A DNA stretch of 8,624 nt from positions 1 to 8,624 of the forward strand of contig JAEOSP010000605.1 in assembly GCA_016840305.1 (NCBI GenBank). Direction: 5' to 3'. Shown here in pieces: positions 6,840 to 8,624 of the stretch. The notes under the pieces were generated by a model, which saw nothing but the letters and a program-made list of their open reading frames with translations, ran no database searches and had not been told where the DNA came from. Both the position numbers and the translations under genes were made by a program. Each line of letters begins with the position of its first letter. Positions within the stretch are counted from its first letter, which is position 1. This DNA comes from Candidatus Hodarchaeota archaeon (lineage in GTDB: Archaea > Asgardarchaeota > Heimdallarchaeia > Hodarchaeales > Hodarchaeaceae).

Positions 6840-6846
6840 AGGTGAT
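6840..6846 (+). promoter_or_regulatory. Ribosome binding site that moves the orphan start to the ATG at 6854
   Basis: AGGTGAT is a 7-base match to the anti-Shine-Dalgarno complement and ends 7 bases before ATG at 6854. The in-frame GTG at 6842 lies inside this site and is therefore unlikely to be the initiator. Confidence 0.65.
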
Positions 6847-6853
6847 TCACTCC

Positions 6854-7177
6854 ATGTCTTTTGAAGATCCTGATGTGATCTCAGAAAATCCTAAGAGAAA
6901 TCTCCCCAAAATAACAAATTTTCCTCCTCCAGTTCCAAATATAGCTCTTTCAGACACAGAACAAAGAGTTTATCTTCAATTATCTTTAGAGTTTCATATT
7001 ATACTTGATGACGCTCCTAGTTTTCAAATGGGAGCATATGAATGGAATTTACTACTCCCAAGTCGTTTACAATACTATGCATTAACAGAAGATGCTTGGG
7101 AAAGACTTTCAGCTGTGGGAGATGAATGTGATGAGCTTCAAAATCACATTGCTCTGTTAATTGAGGAGTACACTTAA
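6854..7177 (+). CDS. Small acidic protein of unknown function
   Basis: 107 residues from the ATG at 6854 (111 if the GTG at 6842 were used, which is unlikely because that codon lies within the ribosome binding site). I do not recognise a family. The first 30 residues look disordered and contain FPPPVP. From about residue 32 the protein looks folded: IALSDTEQRVYLQLSLEF, then EWNLLLPSRLQYYALTEDAW, and a final acidic helix (ERLSAVGDECDELQNHIALL). There is no membrane helix, signal peptide or zinc-binding cysteine set; the single cysteine is in the last helix. A good promoter and ribosome binding site, ordinary codon use and the absence of an overlapping better frame make it a convincing gene. 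It is transcribed alone after the serS terminator and converges with the PAC2-family gene. A partner-binding protein is possible, but that is a guess. Confidence 0.7.
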   Translation: MSFEDPDVISENPKRNLPKITNFPPPVPNIALSDTEQRVYLQLSLEFHIILDDAPSFQMGAYEWNLLLPSRLQYYALTEDAWERLSAVGDECDELQNHIALLIEEYT

Positions 7178-7195
7178 TTATCGATAAAGGTTAAC
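7178..7195. other. 18-bp convergent junction made of two palindromes
   Basis: The gap between the stop codons of the orphan gene and the PAC2-family gene consists of the palindrome TTATCGATAA (7178-7187), two bases, and GTTAAC (7190-7195). Neither has a loop, so they are not classic hairpin terminators. There is no oligo-T run on either strand in the gap. The nearest one for the + transcript is T6 at 7285-7290, inside the opposite gene, so the two transcripts probably overlap at their 3' ends. Confidence 0.4.
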
Positions 7196-7978
7196 TTAAA
7201 TGTACGTTTTATCCTTTATTTGAGGCGTTTCAGTTTCTATAGCAGCACTTGCCTGATCACGCATTAGAAGAGCAGATTGTTCGATTTTTTCAGCTTGAGC
7301 TAAAATGGGTTCGATCCGTATATCCAATGGGGGGATAATCTGGTTTAATACTTCAATTATTCTTGCTGCTGTTCTTATCTCAGGAAAGTGTTGTCTCACT
7401 TCTCCTAAAAGGACAATTACATCAGATTTATTGAACCAACCCTCATTCAGCAAGACTGCACTAAGACCCTTTATCACTCCTTGATTGAGGGGAGGAATCT
7501 GTTTAGAAAATAGCTCTTCCCTGCAACTTTCCGTTGTTCCCACTCCGTAAACTCGCATTGGAAGTTGAGATGGGCCGTATTTGTAATCACTAATAAATCC
7601 TTCAATCGAAATAATACGATTGATTCCCTTATCTTTTGTCCATTGGAAAATCTTTCTTCCAATATCACGTGTAATAGGGGGGTACTGGGGGATTTCTGAA
7701 GCTAAAAGAGCAATTTTAGCATCAGCATTAGCATAAATTCTAATAGGGAATTTCGGCTTATTGTAATAAACTACACAAACAGATGGTAGCTGACTACTAT
7801 CCCCTACTGCGACTTGATCGTATTTCCAATCGTCTACCTTTCCCTCTGCCTCTAGAATTATGTTTGCAATAATCAAGGCCAAGCTACTAGTGGAAGGGAA
7901 ACATTCGATCAAGGTACCGCCTTCTAGATCGACATCAATAACATCGCGAATTTCAAAATCAATTGGTGGTTCTTGCAT
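7196..7978 (-). CDS. PAC2-family proteasome assembly chaperone homologue
   Basis: 260 residues from the ATG at 7978; a TTG six bases upstream (7984) would add two residues. Family features in order (numbered from the TTG): strand GGTLIECFPSTSSLALIIAN (22-41), corresponding to the archaeal LIEGFPGxGLVGxIA region; PSVCVVYYNKPKFPIRIYAN; IALLASEIP; a helix ending in W-T-K-D-K-G followed by INRIISIEGF; a VYGVGTT strand; GVIKGLSAVLLNEGW (169-183); VIVLLGEVRQHFPEIRTAARIIEVLNQ; and a C-terminal helix. The family includes eukaryotic PAC2/Pba2 and archaeal PbaA/PbaB, which bind proteasome subunits or assembled alpha rings. The protein ends in Thr-Tyr-Ile, with tyrosine second from last as in HbYX tails that dock on the alpha ring, though Thr is not a standard hydrophobic. 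It lies about 80 bp downstream of a Cdc48-type ATPase on the same strand, fitting a proteasome role. No close ribosome binding site is present (AGGGAG is 14-20 bases away), so the transcript may be leaderless. Family call firm; exact role inferred. Confidence 0.88.
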   Translation of the reverse strand: MQEPPIDFEIRDVIDVDLEGGTLIECFPSTSSLALIIANIILEAEGKVDDWKYDQVAVGDSSQLPSVCVVYYNKPKFPIRIYANADAKIALLASEIPQYPPITRDIGRKIFQWTKDKGINRIISIEGFISDYKYGPSQLPMRVYGVGTTESCREELFSKQIPPLNQGVIKGLSAVLLNEGWFNKSDVIVLLGEVRQHFPEIRTAARIIEVLNQIIPPLDIRIEPILAQAEKIEQSALLMRDQASAAIETETPQIKDKTYI

Positions 7979-8027
7979 AATCAAAGATTAGGACAGAACT
8001 CCCTAAAAAATGTTTTCTTCACAGTTG

Positions 8028-8035
8028 AAAAAAAA
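8028..8035 (-). terminator. Oligo-T terminator after the AAA+ ATPase gene
   Basis: Eight As on the + strand give a T8 run on the - strand, 23 bases after the ATPase stop. A second T6 run (8005-8010) follows. The runs may end the ATPase transcript; the T-rich 8004-8011 stretch could equally serve as a poor TATA element for the PAC2-family gene if that transcript is leaderless. Partial read-through into the PAC2-family gene is also possible. Confidence 0.4.
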
Positions 8036-8057
8036 GGAAGGGAGTATCACATTCCAG

Positions 8058-8624
8058 TTAAAGGAATGATACTTTGTCGATTTCCTCTTGCATAGCCCGA
8101 GCTTTATCCTCAGGACTACTGATACGCCCTGCTTTACGAGTGGATAAAAGTTTCTTGTGTGCCTCTTCAAAATTTTTAGCTGAAACTTTATAGGTAGACA
8201 TTTTATCTTCTGATATCTCGTGATCTAGTTCAGGTATAAATTCTTCTATTGCTAGCATCACCGCTTCATTACAAAGGGCATAAATGTCAGCACCTGAAAA
8301 ATTCTCAGTTTTCGCTGATAATTTTTGTAGATCAACATCGCTAGCTAATGGAATTCTTGCAGAGTGGATTTTAAAAATTTCCAATCGTGAAACTTCATTT
8401 GGAAGCCCAATACTGATGATTTTGTCAAATCTTCCAGGCCTCAGTAATGCTGGATCAATCATATCAGGTCGATTAGTAGCTGCAATAACAACGACTCCTT
8501 TTAATTCTTCTAAGCCATCCAATTCGGTTAAAAATTGACTTATCATTCTTTCTGTAACACCAGAATCAAAAGATTTACCTCTGACAGGCGCAATTGAATC
8601 AATTTCATCAAACAATATGATAGC
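8058..8624 (-). CDS. Cdc48/p97-type AAA+ ATPase, C-terminal (D2) module, 5' partial
   Basis: The frame is open to the window edge; 188 C-terminal residues are visible and the N-terminus lies beyond base 8624. The fragment opens in the Walker B motif AIILFDEIDSIAPVRG (DE = catalytic acid pair), then SGVTERMISQFLTELDG, typical of the second ATPase ring of Cdc48/VAT/p97, sensor 1 in AATNRP, the arginine-finger region LLRPGRFD, and FSGADIYALCNEA at the start of the small helical domain. A short charged tail ends in VSFL. Cdc48-type hexamers unfold proteins by ATP hydrolysis and, in archaea, can feed the 20S proteasome. Whether the missing part carries a first ATPase ring and an N-domain cannot be seen; a single-ring PAN-like ATPase is unlikely because the wording is Cdc48-like. 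It is the upstream gene of a same-strand pair with the PAC2-family protein. Confidence 0.92.
   Translation of the reverse strand, partial: AIILFDEIDSIAPVRGKSFDSGVTERMISQFLTELDGLEELKGVVVIAATNRPDMIDPALLRPGRFDKIISIGLPNEVSRLEIFKIHSARIPLASDVDLQKLSAKTENFSGADIYALCNEAVMLAIEEFIPELDHEISEDKMSTYKVSAKNFEEAHKKLLSTRKAGRISSPEDKARAMQEEIDKVSFL

Noticed and set aside
8613..8615. TTG at 8615 as the start of the ATPase
   Set aside because: It falls inside the Walker B motif; the frame continues as AII to the window edge, so the gene is truncated by the window.

Overview
The window looks like a piece of an Asgard archaeal genome, most likely from the Heimdallarchaeia side of the group (the exact lineage is inference). 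It is AT-rich. The translation signals are archaeal: AGGTGA-type ribosome binding sites, BRE/TATA-like promoter elements and oligo-T terminators. The gene content combines archaeal housekeeping genes with eukaryotic-signature families: a two-domain gelsolin-like protein, longin-like domains, and a seryl-tRNA synthetase whose catalytic core reads closer to the eukaryotic cytosolic enzyme than to the bacterial one.

Left part (1-3850, + strand). A large surface protein, cut at its 5' end by the window edge, has a repetitive, sequon-rich ectodomain, one transmembrane helix and a cytosolic domain that reads as longin-like. Only 28 bases downstream lies a soluble protein with two apparent longin-like modules and a C-terminal coiled coil; its second module opens with a FDxxLGPxxxY motif resembling the start of NPRL2/DENN-type longins. 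The pair is probably one operon and suggests a membrane platform that connects the outside of the cell to small GTPases.

Middle (3851-7177, + strand). A 174-bp gap precedes a gelsolin-like protein with two gelsolin domains, a proline-rich linker and an uncharacterised C-terminal domain. It starts at TTG behind a good ribosome binding site. Then come a double oligo-T terminator, serS (seryl-tRNA synthetase), another oligo-T terminator, and a small acidic orphan protein of 107 residues with a clear BRE/TATA promoter.

Right part (7178-8624, - strand). Converging on the orphan gene, with only 18 bp between stop codons, is a PAC2-family proteasome assembly chaperone homologue. Upstream of it is the 3' part of a Cdc48/p97-type AAA+ ATPase (second ATPase module), which runs off the window end. 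These two fit a proteasome and protein unfolding module.

No tRNA, rRNA, CRISPR, insertion sequence or phage feature was seen. No gene-free stretch exceeds 175 bases. The most novel content is the cytoskeletal and membrane-signalling set: the gelsolin fusion and the longin pair.
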